Shown one piece after another: positions 27,854-37,410 of a stretch of DNA of 64,000 bases (position 1 is the first letter of the stretch; the number at the start of each line of letters is the position of its first letter). The DNA lies in contig CAKOPK010000001.1 in the NCBI GenBank assembly GCA_934099115.1, positions 1 to 64,000 on the forward strand, read 5' to 3'. The notes under the pieces were generated by a model. That model had not been told where the DNA came from. It saw nothing but the letters and a program-made list of their open reading frames with translations, and did no database searches. Source of the stretch: an uncultured Bacilli bacterium. GTDB taxonomy: Bacteria > Bacillota_I > Bacilli_A > RF39 > UBA660. The position numbers were made by a program, and so were the translations under genes.

Positions 27854-28384
27854 ATGGAGAAAGAAGTAAGAAATTTAGCGATTACAGAAGAAAAAGCTTA
27901 TCATATTCGAATGCATTTAAAAGTTACTCAGAGAGAATTTGCTAATTTATTGGGTGTAAGTGCTAGTTATGTATCTAATTGGGAAAATGGTTATAATGAA
28001 ATTACTATTGTAATGCTTAATAAAATTTGTAATTTAGGAAATACTACTTTTGATTATATGATGGGACTTAGCGATGTTATAAATCCTTTAGTGCATTCTA
28101 TAGAAAATGTTGATAAAATCCATTTAGGAAAGAAATTAAAACAAATAAGAAAAAGTAGTGGTTATACACAAGAAAAATTAGCTAAAAAAATACATACACA
28201 TCGTTTTTTGATTAGTGATTATGAAACTGGAAGGAAAGCGATTAGTACTGCTGATTTAAAACAAATATGTGAAACCTTTGGATATAGTGCTGATTGGTGT
28301 GTTGGTAAGTTAGATGAATGTGTTAGATATAATCCTATTAATAAGATTAAAACTAAAGAAATTAAAGAATTGGTTCATAATTAA
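27854..28384 (+). CDS. Tandem-HTH XRE-type regulator
   Basis: 176 residues with two HTH_3-type domains in one chain. The first (about 15-70) reads LKVTQREFANLLGVSASYVS with NWENG; the second (about 92-148) reads SGYTQEKLAKKIHTHRFLIS with DYETGRKAIS. Each looks able to bind DNA, so one chain may contact two half-sites. AAGAGAGG lies seven bases before the ATG. Divergent from lgt and standing alone, closed by two terminators. It shares its layout with the gene at 32509-32952. Target unknown. Confidence 0.8.
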   Translation: MEKEVRNLAITEEKAYHIRMHLKVTQREFANLLGVSASYVSNWENGYNEITIVMLNKICNLGNTTFDYMMGLSDVINPLVHSIENVDKIHLGKKLKQIRKSSGYTQEKLAKKIHTHRFLISDYETGRKAISTADLKQICETFGYSADWCVGKLDECVRYNPINKIKTKEIKELVHN

Positions 28385-28385
28385 A

Positions 28386-28439
28386 TTCTCTATAAGAGAG
28401 TTTTTTAAAAAAAGAAGTTTATTTCATCCTAAACTTCTT
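28386..28439 (+). terminator. Double terminator after the tandem-HTH gene
   Basis: A short stem (TCTCT with AGAGA) and six T lie at 28386-28406. A second stem of 10 perfect base pairs (AAGAAGTTTA with TAAACTTCTT) spans 28412-28439, with A on its left and T on its right, so it could work in both directions. The remaining 140 bases before 28580 show nothing else. Confidence 0.7.
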
Positions 28440-28579
28440 TTTAGATATTACTCTTTAATATCGTTAATACTTATAATATTAGATTGATATCAAAAAAATT
28501 AATATGTACTAAGTAATACCTGTGTACATATTAATAGTTTATTAATATTTTAGTTATTTATTTAACCTCTTTTTACCAA

Positions 28580-30517
28580 TTATTTTAAAATATAATCATA
28601 TAAGTTATATTTCGTTATTTGATTTCCTAATGTAAATTTAGTAGATACTAAATTATTCATTCTTCGTACATATTCTTCTGTTTGTTCTAGTTCTTTGCCT
28701 TCTTTTAAAGTAAATTTTCCCCTATTATAAGTGCCATAGTCAGAGACCCAACTGCGATTTGAAAAGATAGCTAAACCTGGTTCATCACTTAGTATGTCTT
28801 TTCCTACTATTAATCTAGAATCATATTCTACACCAAATAAATTTAATAATGTTGGTAAGACATCTATTTGACTTCCTACTTTATCCACTGTGATAGGTTT
28901 CTTCATTTTACTATTCCAAATCACAAAATTACTATGATTTATTTCTACTGTTTCATCTCTATTATAAGTGCTTAGTTCATTTACTTCATCTACTGTTAAT
29001 GTATATGGGTAATGGTCTCCTACAAAAGAAATAACAGTATTATCTAATATTTTAGCTTCTTTTAAACCTTTTATTAGAGATTCTAGAGCTCTATCAAATT
29101 CTATTTGAGTTGCTAAATATGCTTTTACATTGTTACTATATGGTAAATCTTTTACTAAGTCAGTATTTTTTAAAGCAATACTATTTCCATTTGAATTATA
29201 AACATATGGGGCATGGCCTGAGACTGATACATAGTAAGTTACAAATTTTTTATTATCTTTATATAATGGTAGAGTTTCATTCATCATATCGATATCACTT
29301 GGTAACCATTTACAACTCATTAAGTTTTCCATTCCATTTCCACAACCCATGTAATCTTTAAATCCTAGAGTGGGCATTGTCTTTTGCCTACTATAATAAG
29401 TATAAGTCCAATCGTGATAACTAAATGCTCTATATCCAATGTTAGTAAAACTGTTGCCTAAGGCAAATCTTATATTGGGCGTTACTTTTTTCCAGTTAGA
29501 TAGTGCTTCTTGAGTTGCTATTAAACCAGTTGTTGCTTGAAATTCTCCTCCGGTAGTGCTAAAAAATACAGGAGAATAAAAATTATTAAACACGAAACCT
29601 TCGGTTGTTAATTTATATAACGTTGGAGTTAATTCTTTATCGACTGCTATCATATTAAACCCTTCTGCTAAAATAAATATTAAGTTTTTGCCTTTAAACA
29701 TTCCTGTATATTTATTTTTGTTCGTCGGGCTAGTATTCTTAAGAGTACTTAGTACTTCTTTTATAGTATCATTGCTTTCATTATTAATTAAATCATCAAA
29801 ATCTATTTCTATTTGATTATAAGTAACATTTGTTTCTGTTTCTTCTTCCTCTTGTTTTGGTTCTTCTAAAGTAGAATTATTTGTTATTATTTTTTCATCA
29901 AAACCAAATATAACTCTTTTTAAATCTATTTTAGTATAAGTAAATAAACCAAATTTCTCTACCATTTTTATTTCACTATTAATATTATAATATAGATTGT
30001 AGGCAGAATATGTTTCTTTTTTATCTAAGTTTATACTTAATAGAGATAGTATATAGATAATTAGAGTTATAATAGAGATAATTAATAATGGTTTCTTATT
30101 TTGGCGAGTCCAATCTATTTTATTTCTTAATATAATTAAAAGAATGATTGGTAATATATAAGTAATAACTATACCAATATTCTTATATATAGCATCTATT
30201 GCTATGTCTCTAAAGTCTATCGCGTTACCTGCTAAAGAAATAGAGTTAAAAGAAAATATATTGCTAAATAGACGGTAAAATATTGTTTGAAAGCCTGAGT
30301 ATATACATAATAATATTGTAATTATAAAGGTTATGATTTTGTTTCCTTTTTCTTTCATTATATTTGTTAATAAATAAAATAATCCTATTAGAGGAAGAGA
30401 AAATAACAATGTGTATAATATACCAATGGTTGATTTAGATATAAATATTTTCGTTAATATTTCTAAATATATAATTAGAAATGCTATAAATAAAAATCTG
30501 CTGTACTTCTTTAACAT
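28580..30517 (-). CDS. LTA synthase family protein (sulfatase fold)
   Basis: About 645 residues. Five N-terminal membrane segments (residues 5-165) and an extracellular sulfatase-type domain (from about 270). Active-site features: ILAEGFNMIAVD (metal Glu), FSTTGGEFQATTGL (nucleophile Thr), SVSGHAPY and FVGDHYPY (metal Asp and His). These match LtaS-type glycerol-phosphate transferases, which build lipoteichoic acid from phosphatidylglycerol. An Asn/Glu/Thr-rich linker precedes the domain. I start at the ATG at 30517 since AAAGGA precedes it, at a rather long 13 bases; an in-frame GTG at 30550 is possible. Polyglycerolphosphate synthesis is likely but not proven. Confidence 0.85.
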   Translation of the reverse strand: MLKKYSRFLFIAFLIIYLEILTKIFISKSTIGILYTLLFSLPLIGLFYLLTNIMKEKGNKIITFIITILLCIYSGFQTIFYRLFSNIFSFNSISLAGNAIDFRDIAIDAIYKNIGIVITYILPIILLIILRNKIDWTRQNKKPLLIISIITLIIYILSLLSINLDKKETYSAYNLYYNINSEIKMVEKFGLFTYTKIDLKRVIFGFDEKIITNNSTLEEPKQEEEETETNVTYNQIEIDFDDLINNESNDTIKEVLSTLKNTSPTNKNKYTGMFKGKNLIFILAEGFNMIAVDKELTPTLYKLTTEGFVFNNFYSPVFFSTTGGEFQATTGLIATQEALSNWKKVTPNIRFALGNSFTNIGYRAFSYHDWTYTYYSRQKTMPTLGFKDYMGCGNGMENLMSCKWLPSDIDMMNETLPLYKDNKKFVTYYVSVSGHAPYVYNSNGNSIALKNTDLVKDLPYSNNVKAYLATQIEFDRALESLIKGLKEAKILDNTVISFVGDHYPYTLTVDEVNELSTYNRDETVEINHSNFVIWNSKMKKPITVDKVGSQIDVLPTLLNLFGVEYDSRLIVGKDILSDEPGLAIFSNRSWVSDYGTYNRGKFTLKEGKELEQTEEYVRRMNNLVSTKFTLGNQITKYNLYDYILK

Positions 30518-30637
30518 ATTTTTATAAAAATCCTTTCTTTTAATGCTCACTTAATATTATAGCAAATAAAATTTATTTTGCTATATTAAACTTCCTTTTT
30601 ATGTCATTTTTGTGTATAATGTTTTTAGGTGGTAAAA

Positions 30638-31081
30638 ATGATACAAAAAATAAAAAATTATTATGATAAATATCAAGAAATTGTTAATTATTTAATTGTA
30701 GGAGTACTTACAACTATAGTTAGTTTGGGTGTTAAATATTTATTATTATTTACTGTATTAAATGCTAAAGAGCCTGTAGAATTACAAATTGCTGTTGTTA
30801 TTTCTTGGATTTGTGCCGTAGCTTTTGCTTATGTTGCTAATCGTATTTTTGTCTTTCGTTCTAAGTCTAAGAATTATTTAAAAGAAATTACTTCTTTCGT
30901 GGGTGGTAGAATATTAACGCTTTTGATGGAAATGTTTATTATGTGGTTCTTTGTTACTTTATTACGTTTGGATAGTAATTTATGGGTTGTTATTTGGACT
31001 ATGGTTTGTCAAGTATTAGTAACTGTATTTAATTATATTTTAAGTAAATTATTTGTTTTTACAAAGAAAAAAGAAAGCTAG
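30638..31081 (+). CDS. GtrA family membrane protein
   Basis: 147 residues with four membrane segments in the GtrA pattern: a start rich in Lys and Tyr, VNYLIVGVLTTIVSLGVKYL, then WICAVAFAYVANRIFVFRSKSK (the conserved ANRxFVF motif), and two further helices ending in NYILSKLFVFTKKK. GtrA proteins help flip polyprenyl-phosphate sugars across the membrane or modify lipid-linked glycans. Start at the ATG at 30638 with TAGGTGG upstream. Divergent from the LTA synthase gene. Confidence 0.88.
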   Translation: MIQKIKNYYDKYQEIVNYLIVGVLTTIVSLGVKYLLLFTVLNAKEPVELQIAVVISWICAVAFAYVANRIFVFRSKSKNYLKEITSFVGGRILTLLMEMFIMWFFVTLLRLDSNLWVVIWTMVCQVLVTVFNYILSKLFVFTKKKES

Positions 31082-31097
31082 AAATTGCTTTCATGAT

Positions 31098-31127
31098 GCA
31101 CTTCAAGGTGTGTCTTTTTTTATGATA
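31098..31127 (+). terminator. Terminator after gtrA-like gene
   Basis: A short stem (CACTT with AGGTG and flanking pairs) followed by seven T, 18 bases after the stop at 31081. Confidence 0.5.
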
Positions 31128-32367
31128 GGATATAGGGATTAGCAGTTGTTCCAGTTCCACCAGTAAATGATATGTCTGATTTTAGATTGATGACGGGTCT
31201 GACGCCAAAAGTTGCAAATGTACTATGGTTTCCAAGTGCTCCACTATCTTGTAACACAAATACTAAAGAATTTACATCATCATATCCCGATGGCGATATC
31301 GTCCAATAATACTGGCCTGTGTATAAATAGTACTTTGTATTAATAACATTTTCTCCTCCACCTGCATAGACAGCTTCGTTTTTGCTTATTAATCCAATGG
31401 GAAAAGCAAATTTATCATTAATATCTAAACATTTTAAGTCTTTATTTTGTGAATACCAAGTCATACTGGTTCCTATACCGCTTCCACTATATGGTGTTCT
31501 GTTATTGCAAAATGTTGCTCCTTCTCCTGTTGCTATATAGTTTGAATAACTACTTAAATTATTATTATACCAGTTATCTAATACTCCTTTGATGGTACTG
31601 TCTGTTCCTCTTCCATGTACTTCTCCACTTGTATATTGATATCCTACATACATGTTATCATTATAACTTGGATTAAAAGTACTCGTTCCTATCCCAGTTG
31701 TCTCTCCTGTTTGATCCGTTGTTGGTCCATTATAGATCATTCTTATTGTTCCATCGCCATTTATGCGAATGATTCTCCAGTAGAAACCACCAAACTTAAC
31801 CCAGTTATCTGTCGGTGCTCCTGCAAAATAATAAGTTTCGCCATGGTCATCGTATTGAGTACTATTCAAAGATTTATAAATGACACCTGTGGTTGTATCG
31901 GTAAGTGTTGTTGAAAAGTCATTTCTTGTCTTTATGGTCTTCATATTAGCCATAATTGATTCGCATGAAATTCCTTTACAAGCATAACTATCAAAATATA
32001 AATAACATTTTGTTCCTTTTTGGGTTAAATTATTTACATTTATTTTACCATTACTATAATCAAAAGTAATAGAACTATCTTTATTTCCATTTACTGCACA
32101 ATAACTTTTATCTTGATTTAATTTATAACCATTTGATGGAACTGTATCACTTACCTTATATTCTCCACTATCTTCGACATACATAGATACTAAATTTAAA
32201 TCTGGTACTGTATAATTAATTGTTCCTCTAGCTAGTTCAATACTCTGTGTTGTTTTATATTTAGCTCTAGAAGTTAATTGTACTACCGTTACAATTACTG
32301 CCATAAACACTAGTACAATTCCTCCATACTTCTTTAACTTATTTCTTTTTAATCTCTCTATTTTCAT
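31120..32367 (-). CDS. Secreted or anchored DUF6273-like protein
   Basis: 415 residues. A basic N-terminus and one membrane segment (about residues 14-30) lead to an outside domain with beta strands (TINYTVPDLNLVSMYVEDSG). After residue 130 there is a block typical of DUF6273-type proteins: WVKFGGFYWRIIRINGDGTIR, YYWTISPSG, FGVRPVINLKSD and a final GTGTTANPYIL. Two Cys pairs (CKGISC, FCNNRT) could form disulfides. A surface role is likely; the activity is unknown. AGAGAGG precedes the ATG. It converges with the GtrA gene. Confidence 0.65.
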   Translation of the reverse strand: MKIERLKRNKLKKYGGIVLVFMAVIVTVVQLTSRAKYKTTQSIELARGTINYTVPDLNLVSMYVEDSGEYKVSDTVPSNGYKLNQDKSYCAVNGNKDSSITFDYSNGKINVNNLTQKGTKCYLYFDSYACKGISCESIMANMKTIKTRNDFSTTLTDTTTGVIYKSLNSTQYDDHGETYYFAGAPTDNWVKFGGFYWRIIRINGDGTIRMIYNGPTTDQTGETTGIGTSTFNPSYNDNMYVGYQYTSGEVHGRGTDSTIKGVLDNWYNNNLSSYSNYIATGEGATFCNNRTPYSGSGIGTSMTWYSQNKDLKCLDINDKFAFPIGLISKNEAVYAGGGENVINTKYYLYTGQYYWTISPSGYDDVNSLVFVLQDSGALGNHSTFATFGVRPVINLKSDISFTGGTGTTANPYILS

Positions 32368-32508
32368 TTTTCTAACCTCTCTTAGAATTCTCTACCATAC
32401 ACCAAAATTATATTATTAAGGATATTGAAAGTCAAGAAAAATATAGCTATTTTATTGGTTTTATATTTTGCATATTACAATATGAGAAAATTAGTTTAGG
32501 TGAATTAT

Positions 32509-32952
32509 ATGATATACTTAGAGCGATTAAGGGATATTAGGAAGGAAGAAGAAATTACTCAAGCTGAATTAAGTAGCTTATTAGGAATTCATGAGTATGT
32601 TTATGGACAATATGAAAGAGAATATGTTATTATGCCTTTAAAACATTTAGATGTTGTTGCAAATAAGCTTGATGTTTCTATTGATTATTTATTTGGTTTT
32701 ACTAATCAAAAAAATTATAAAAATTCTTCTTTGATAAATTTAGAAAAAAGTTCTTTTAGAATTAAAGAATTAAGAAAAGAAAAGCATCTTACACAGAAAA
32801 AACTTGCTAGTATTTTAAATACTGTACAACCTGTAATAGCTAATTATGAAAATGGTAAACATTTAATATCTACCCCTTTTCTATATACTATTTGTAAGAA
32901 ATATCAAATTAGTGCTGATTATCTTTTAGGAAAAACTGATTATAAATATTAA
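32509..32952 (+). CDS. Tandem-HTH XRE-type regulator
   Basis: 147 residues with two HTH_3 domains. First (about 4-60): LRDIRKEEEITQAELSSLLG with QYERE and SIDYLFGFT; second (about 82-140): LRKEKHLTQKKLASILNTVQ with NYENG and SADYLLGKTD. Start at the ATG at 32509, with TAGGTGA eight bases upstream; an in-frame GTG nine bases earlier overlaps that site. Divergent from the secreted protein gene at 31120 and may regulate it. Same two-HTH layout as the gene at 27854. Confidence 0.8.
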   Translation: MIYLERLRDIRKEEEITQAELSSLLGIHEYVYGQYEREYVIMPLKHLDVVANKLDVSIDYLFGFTNQKNYKNSSLINLEKSSFRIKELRKEKHLTQKKLASILNTVQPVIANYENGKHLISTPFLYTICKKYQISADYLLGKTDYKY

Positions 32953-32963
32953 TGATATATAAA

Positions 32964-32992
32964 AAGAAGCCAAGGAGACTTCTTATTTTTTG
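32964..32992 (+). terminator. Terminator after tandem-HTH gene
   Basis: A six-base-pair stem (AAGAAG with CTTCTT) around a nine-base loop, then ATTTTTT on the plus strand. Confidence 0.65.
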
Positions 32993-33160
32993 ATTTTTTA
33001 TATACATTCTGATTCATTTAAATTACAGGTTTCTTTATCTTTAAATGAAGAAGAATTTTTATTTTATTCTAAATATTATTATCATATATAAAGAATGATT
33101 TTCTGCTATAAATGTTGGGGCACTAGTTTTTAAACTTTTAGTCCCTCCAAAATATTTGTG

Positions 33161-34093
33161 TTATTTATTATTTTTATTGTTTTCTAAATTTATTAGATGT
33201 AATTCAAAGTTTTGTCTATCTTTACGAGCTATACTTTCTAGTATTAAGCCGCCTACAAATAATTGAATTGCTACTATACCAAAGAAAGATGCTGCCATTA
33301 GTGATGGGAATTTTTCTACTAAACCTGTATTTATATATCCTATTAGAGTTGGTATAAAGAAACCAACACCTATTATTAATGATATTAAAGATAATAAACT
33401 AAAGAACGCAAAAGGTTTATATTGCTTAAATAAAGTTGCAATCGTTTTTAATACTTTAATACCATCACTTACTGTATTTAGTTTTGATACACTTCCCTCT
33501 GGTCTATCTCTATAATCTATTAATACATTTTCTAATTTCATTTTTTTATCTAAAGCATGAATAGTCATTTCAGTTTCAATTTCGAATCCGCCAGATATAA
33601 TTGGGAATGATTTTACAAACATACGACTAAATGCTCTATATCCAGTCATGATATCTCTAACATTACTCTTAAATATTTTATTAACTAAAAATCTTACTAC
33701 GACATTACCAGAATTGTGAAACATTCTTTTATTTTCTGTGAAATATGTACTAGATAGACGATCTCCTACAACCATTTCTGCTTTTCCATCTAGTATTAGA
33801 TTACACATTTCTTTTGCTTGTTCTGCTGGATAAGTATCATCTCCATCAGTCATAATATAACAATCTGCTTCTATTTCACGGAACATTCTACGAATTACAT
33901 TTCCTTTTCCTTGCATATATTCATGCTTTACGATAGCTCCTGCTTTTTCTGCTAATTCTGCAGTATTATCACTTGAATTATTATCGTAAACATAGATATC
34001 TGCTTCTGGTAATTCTCTTTTAAAATCTTTAACTACTTTTTCTATTGTTTTTGATTCATTATAACATGGTATTAAAACTGCTATTTTTTTCAC
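33161..34093 (-). CDS. GT2 glycosyltransferase, DPM/GtrB type
   Basis: About 310 residues. N-terminal GT-A domain with VLIPCYNESKTIEKVV, DNNSSDNT and the metal motif TDGDDTYPAE, then GFEIETEMTIHA and YRDRPEGSVSKL typical of polyprenyl-phosphate mannose or glucose synthases. Two C-terminal membrane helices (about 232-260 and 268-292) anchor it as in GtrB/ArnC-type enzymes. It likely makes a polyprenyl-phosphate hexose for a GT-C enzyme; the GT-C-like gene 34211 is directly divergent. I use the GTG at 34093, with GAGGT eight bases upstream; the longer reading starts inside that region. Confidence 0.88.
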   Translation of the reverse strand: MKKIAVLIPCYNESKTIEKVVKDFKRELPEADIYVYDNNSSDNTAELAEKAGAIVKHEYMQGKGNVIRRMFREIEADCYIMTDGDDTYPAEQAKEMCNLILDGKAEMVVGDRLSSTYFTENKRMFHNSGNVVVRFLVNKIFKSNVRDIMTGYRAFSRMFVKSFPIISGGFEIETEMTIHALDKKMKLENVLIDYRDRPEGSVSKLNTVSDGIKVLKTIATLFKQYKPFAFFSLLSLISLIIGVGFFIPTLIGYINTGLVEKFPSLMAASFFGIVAIQLFVGGLILESIARKDRQNFELHLINLENNKNNK

Positions 34094-34210
34094 TTCTAAA
34101 AACCTCACTTCTTGGAATTAGTTTAACATATTTATAGGGATAAGTAAACTAAATATAAATGTTATTTGCTTATTTTACAAGGAAATGCTATAATTTTAAT
34201 GGTGATTTTT

Positions 34211-36271
34211 ATGTTTGTAGTTTTAATACTAATAATCTTATTTATTATTTTATTTTTAATATATAAAAATAGTAATAAACATAAATCTTTAGCACGATTT
34301 ATATTTTTTGTTTATTCTATTAGTTTTATATTAGAATTTACTGTTTTTCAATATCGTTCTTATGAATCCATGCATTATCAAGAGTATGTTATAGAAGATT
34401 ATAAATTAGGAGAAAGTTTAAAATTAAATAGGAATGGTTCTATTAGTATTTTAGAAAATAAATATAACTATATTGAAATTAATTCTATTAATAAACATTT
34501 AGATAATATTGCAATTACTTTAAAAACAGATGATAATCAAACTATAAAAGTACATTATGGATATACAGATGCAGCAAATGCTAAATATGCTTTTGTTGAT
34601 GGAAAAAGAGTACTTTCTAATAGAGAAGATATCTTTCGATTGCATTTAGCTGGCAAATCTAAAAGGTTTAGAATTTATATAGATCAAACAGACGAAGAAA
34701 AACCAGTATATATAGAAAGTATTACTTTTAATAAGAAAGTTCCTTTTAATTTTACTCTTACTAGGCCTATTTTAATTATGAGTTTTGCTTTATTATTTTA
34801 TGTTTTTCGTCCTAAGTCTAAGTTATATCAAATGTCATTATTTAAAGGAAATGCTAAAAAGATTATATATATTACTGCAGGTGCACAAATTGTATTTTTA
34901 TTAGGCATTTCACAACTAAATCAATATTTAGTTCAAGAACAGTTTCCTACAAAGCAAAGATTTCAATATCAATTGTTAGCAGAAGCTTTATTAAAGGGAC
35001 ATACTTATTTAGATGAAGAGCCTAGTAAAATTTTACAAGATTTAAAAAATCCTTATGATAAGAAAGCTAGAAATAATGCTTTTAATAATACTGGAGATTA
35101 TTATATATGGGATGTTGCTTATTTTAACCATCACTACTATGTCTATTTTGGGGTAGCTCCTGTTATTCTTTATTATTTACCTGTTTATGCTATTACAGGA
35201 CATCATATTAAGACTGTTACTTGTATATCTATTACAATGATTGCTACTGTTGTTGGTATATTTTTATTACTATATCAAATATGTAAGAAATGGTTTTCTA
35301 AAGTTAATTTAGGCACTTATTTATTATTAACCTTATTATTTATTAATTCCTGTGGAATATTATTTATTATGGGTAGGCCAGACCATTATTCTTTGCCTAT
35401 TTTAATGGCAATTATGTTTAGTATTTATGGGTTATATTGGTGGTTTAAAGCTAAATATAATCATTATAAGCCTTTCTATTTATTTTTGGGTAGTCTTTGT
35501 ATGGCTAGTATAGCAGCTTGTAGGCCTCAATTATTAGTCACTAGTTTCTTTGCTATTCCTATATTTTTTAAAGATATTTTTAAAGATAGAGAATTGTTTT
35601 CTAAAAAAAGTGTTGGTAAAACTATAGCGTTGGTAACCCCTTATATAGTAATTGCTGGTTTATTAATGTTTTATAATTATACACGTTTTGGTTCACCATT
35701 TGATTTTGGTGCTAATTATAATTTAACTACTAATGATATGACTAAAAGAGGATTTGTATTTGACCGTTCTTTTTTAGGTATATACTACTATTTATTTAAT
35801 CCTATTCATATTACTTTACAGTTTCCTTTTATAACTAGAGTTGGAGTTACTACTAGTTATATTGGTACAACAATTTATGAAAATATGGGTGCAGGATTTA
35901 TGTTTATTAATTTCTTAACTTTAATTACTTTATTTGCTTATAAATTTAAAGATTTATTTAAAGATAAGCTTCCTTATATTATTAGTATTCTAGGAGTAAT
36001 ATTTGCTTTTATTCTAATTGTTGCGGATACTCAAATGGCTGGTATTCTGCCAAGATATGTCTGTGATTTTGGTTTCTTAATTTACTTATCTACTTCGATC
36101 TTGTTATTTGCTATTTATAATCATAAGAAAGATGAATTATTAAATAAAATCTGTTATATAGCATTTGTTGTTGGTATTCTTTATAGTTTTTTCTTATTAT
36201 TTAGTGATTCAAATGTTATGAATTCTTGGATATTCTTTTACTTAAGAAGAATATTTGAATTTTGGGTTTAA
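34211..36271 (+). CDS. Polytopic membrane protein, likely GT-C glycosyltransferase
   Basis: About 686 residues. One membrane segment at the start, an external beta domain (about residues 45-180), then about ten membrane helices. The loop around RFQYQLLAEALLKGHTYLDE, followed by WDVAYFNHHYYVYFGVAPVI, with an Asp in the first large outside loop, is the usual GT-C pattern for polyprenyl-phosphate-sugar-using enzymes. Start chosen at the ATG at 34211 with GGTGAT just upstream. On the plus strand, divergent from the DPM-like gene, which could supply its donor. Acceptor unknown. Confidence 0.7.
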   Translation: MFVVLILIILFIILFLIYKNSNKHKSLARFIFFVYSISFILEFTVFQYRSYESMHYQEYVIEDYKLGESLKLNRNGSISILENKYNYIEINSINKHLDNIAITLKTDDNQTIKVHYGYTDAANAKYAFVDGKRVLSNREDIFRLHLAGKSKRFRIYIDQTDEEKPVYIESITFNKKVPFNFTLTRPILIMSFALLFYVFRPKSKLYQMSLFKGNAKKIIYITAGAQIVFLLGISQLNQYLVQEQFPTKQRFQYQLLAEALLKGHTYLDEEPSKILQDLKNPYDKKARNNAFNNTGDYYIWDVAYFNHHYYVYFGVAPVILYYLPVYAITGHHIKTVTCISITMIATVVGIFLLLYQICKKWFSKVNLGTYLLLTLLFINSCGILFIMGRPDHYSLPILMAIMFSIYGLYWWFKAKYNHYKPFYLFLGSLCMASIAACRPQLLVTSFFAIPIFFKDIFKDRELFSKKSVGKTIALVTPYIVIAGLLMFYNYTRFGSPFDFGANYNLTTNDMTKRGFVFDRSFLGIYYYLFNPIHITLQFPFITRVGVTTSYIGTTIYENMGAGFMFINFLTLITLFAYKFKDLFKDKLPYIISILGVIFAFILIVADTQMAGILPRYVCDFGFLIYLSTSILLFAIYNHKKDELLNKICYIAFVVGILYSFFLLFSDSNVMNSWIFFYLRRIFEFWV

Positions 36272-36304
36272 AAAAGAGATTTGATTGGTTCAAACCTCTT
36301 TTAT
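36270..36304. terminator. Bidirectional terminator between GT-C gene and wecB
   Basis: AAAAGAG and CTCTTTT pair, with a second paired part (TTTGA with TCAAA) after one mismatch, between two convergent genes. There are A on the left and T on the right, so it can end transcripts from both sides. Confidence 0.7.
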
Positions 36305-37407
36305 TTTTGGAATTTATTTATAATAGCATCCACTATACGTTTACTTGCATTACCATCACCATAGGGGTTAGATGCTTTACTCATTTTTTCATATTCTTCT
36401 TTTATTGTTAATAATTTTTTTGTTTCATTATAAATTGTTTCTTCATCTGTTCCAACTAATTTTAAAGTACCTGCTTCTATTCCTTCTGGTCTTTCGGTTG
36501 TATCTCTTAATACTAAAACTGGTTTCCCTAAACTTGGTGCTTCTTCTTGAATTCCACCACTGTCTGTTAATATTAAATAAGCTTTATTTTGAAAATTATG
36601 GAAGTCAAATACTTCTAGTGGTTCTATTAGTTTTATTCTATTCGTATCTTTAAATTCTTCGTTTGCTATTTTCCTTACAATTGGATTCATATGAATTGGA
36701 TATATTACCTTTACATCTGGGAAATCATCTACTATTCTTTTTATCGCTTTAAAGATATTTCGCATTGGTTCTCCTAGATTTTCTCTTCTATGAGCTGTTA
36801 GTAAAATCATTCTTTCATTGGGTTCTATCCATTCTAATTCTTTATTATTATAATGATTGGTAACAGTTGTTTTCATAGCATCTATGGCAGTATTTCCTGT
36901 TATATAAATCTTATCTTCAGCAATATTTTCTTTTAGTAAATTTTCTTTACTTACTTTAGTAGGTGCAAAATACATATCTGTCATGCAGTCTACCATTTGA
37001 CGATTCATTTCCTCTGGAAAAGGAGAGTATTTATCGTTTGTTCTTAGTCCAGCTTCTACGTGACCTATTGCAGTGTGATTATAGAAAGCTGCTAGAGCAC
37101 CTGCAAAAGTTGTTGTAGTATCTCCATGAACTAATACTATATCAGGTTTACACTCTTTTATTACATTCTCTAAACCAGTTAAAGCTCTAGTTGTAATTTC
37201 TCCTAAAGTTTGCCCTTGTTTCATAATATTTAAGTCATAGTCTGGCTTAATTTGAAATGTTTCTAGGACTTGGTCTAACATCTCACGATGTTGAGCTGTA
37301 ACGCATACTATACTTTTAATTTCTTTTCTTGTTTCTAATTCTTTTACTAGAGGGGCCATTTTTATGGCTTCTGGTCTAGTTCCAAATATACTCATTACTT
37401 TAATCAT
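36301..37407 (-). CDS. wecB: UDP-GlcNAc 2-epimerase (non-hydrolysing)
   Basis: Interconverts UDP-GlcNAc and UDP-ManNAc, providing ManNAc for linkage units or capsule. 368 residues. N-terminal GTRPEAIKMAPL (residues 6-17), HREMLDQVL, VHGDTTTTFAGALAAF, GHVEAGLRT, PFPEEMNRQ, TAHRRENLG and DSGGIQEEAPSLGKPVLVLR are the family signatures. AAGGAGAT precedes the ATG. With the TagA-like (42301) and TagO-like (50274) genes it suggests a teichoic-acid-type ManNAc-GlcNAc start unit. The symbol mnaA would be equally apt. Confidence 0.96.
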   Translation of the reverse strand: MIKVMSIFGTRPEAIKMAPLVKELETRKEIKSIVCVTAQHREMLDQVLETFQIKPDYDLNIMKQGQTLGEITTRALTGLENVIKECKPDIVLVHGDTTTTFAGALAAFYNHTAIGHVEAGLRTNDKYSPFPEEMNRQMVDCMTDMYFAPTKVSKENLLKENIAEDKIYITGNTAIDAMKTTVTNHYNNKELEWIEPNERMILLTAHRRENLGEPMRNIFKAIKRIVDDFPDVKVIYPIHMNPIVRKIANEEFKDTNRIKLIEPLEVFDFHNFQNKAYLILTDSGGIQEEAPSLGKPVLVLRDTTERPEGIEAGTLKLVGTDEETIYNETKKLLTIKEEYEKMSKASNPYGDGNASKRIVDAIINKFQK

Positions 37408-37410
37408 TAT

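Noticed and set aside
33090..33160. Possible terminator after the GT2 gene at 33161
   Set aside because: GGGACTA and TAGTGCCC pair partly, but no T-run follows; support is too weak for a feature.
34166..34210. Longer N-terminus for the GT-C-like protein
   Set aside because: The upstream TTG and ATG starts lack a ribosome binding site, while GGTGAT lies right before the ATG at 34211.
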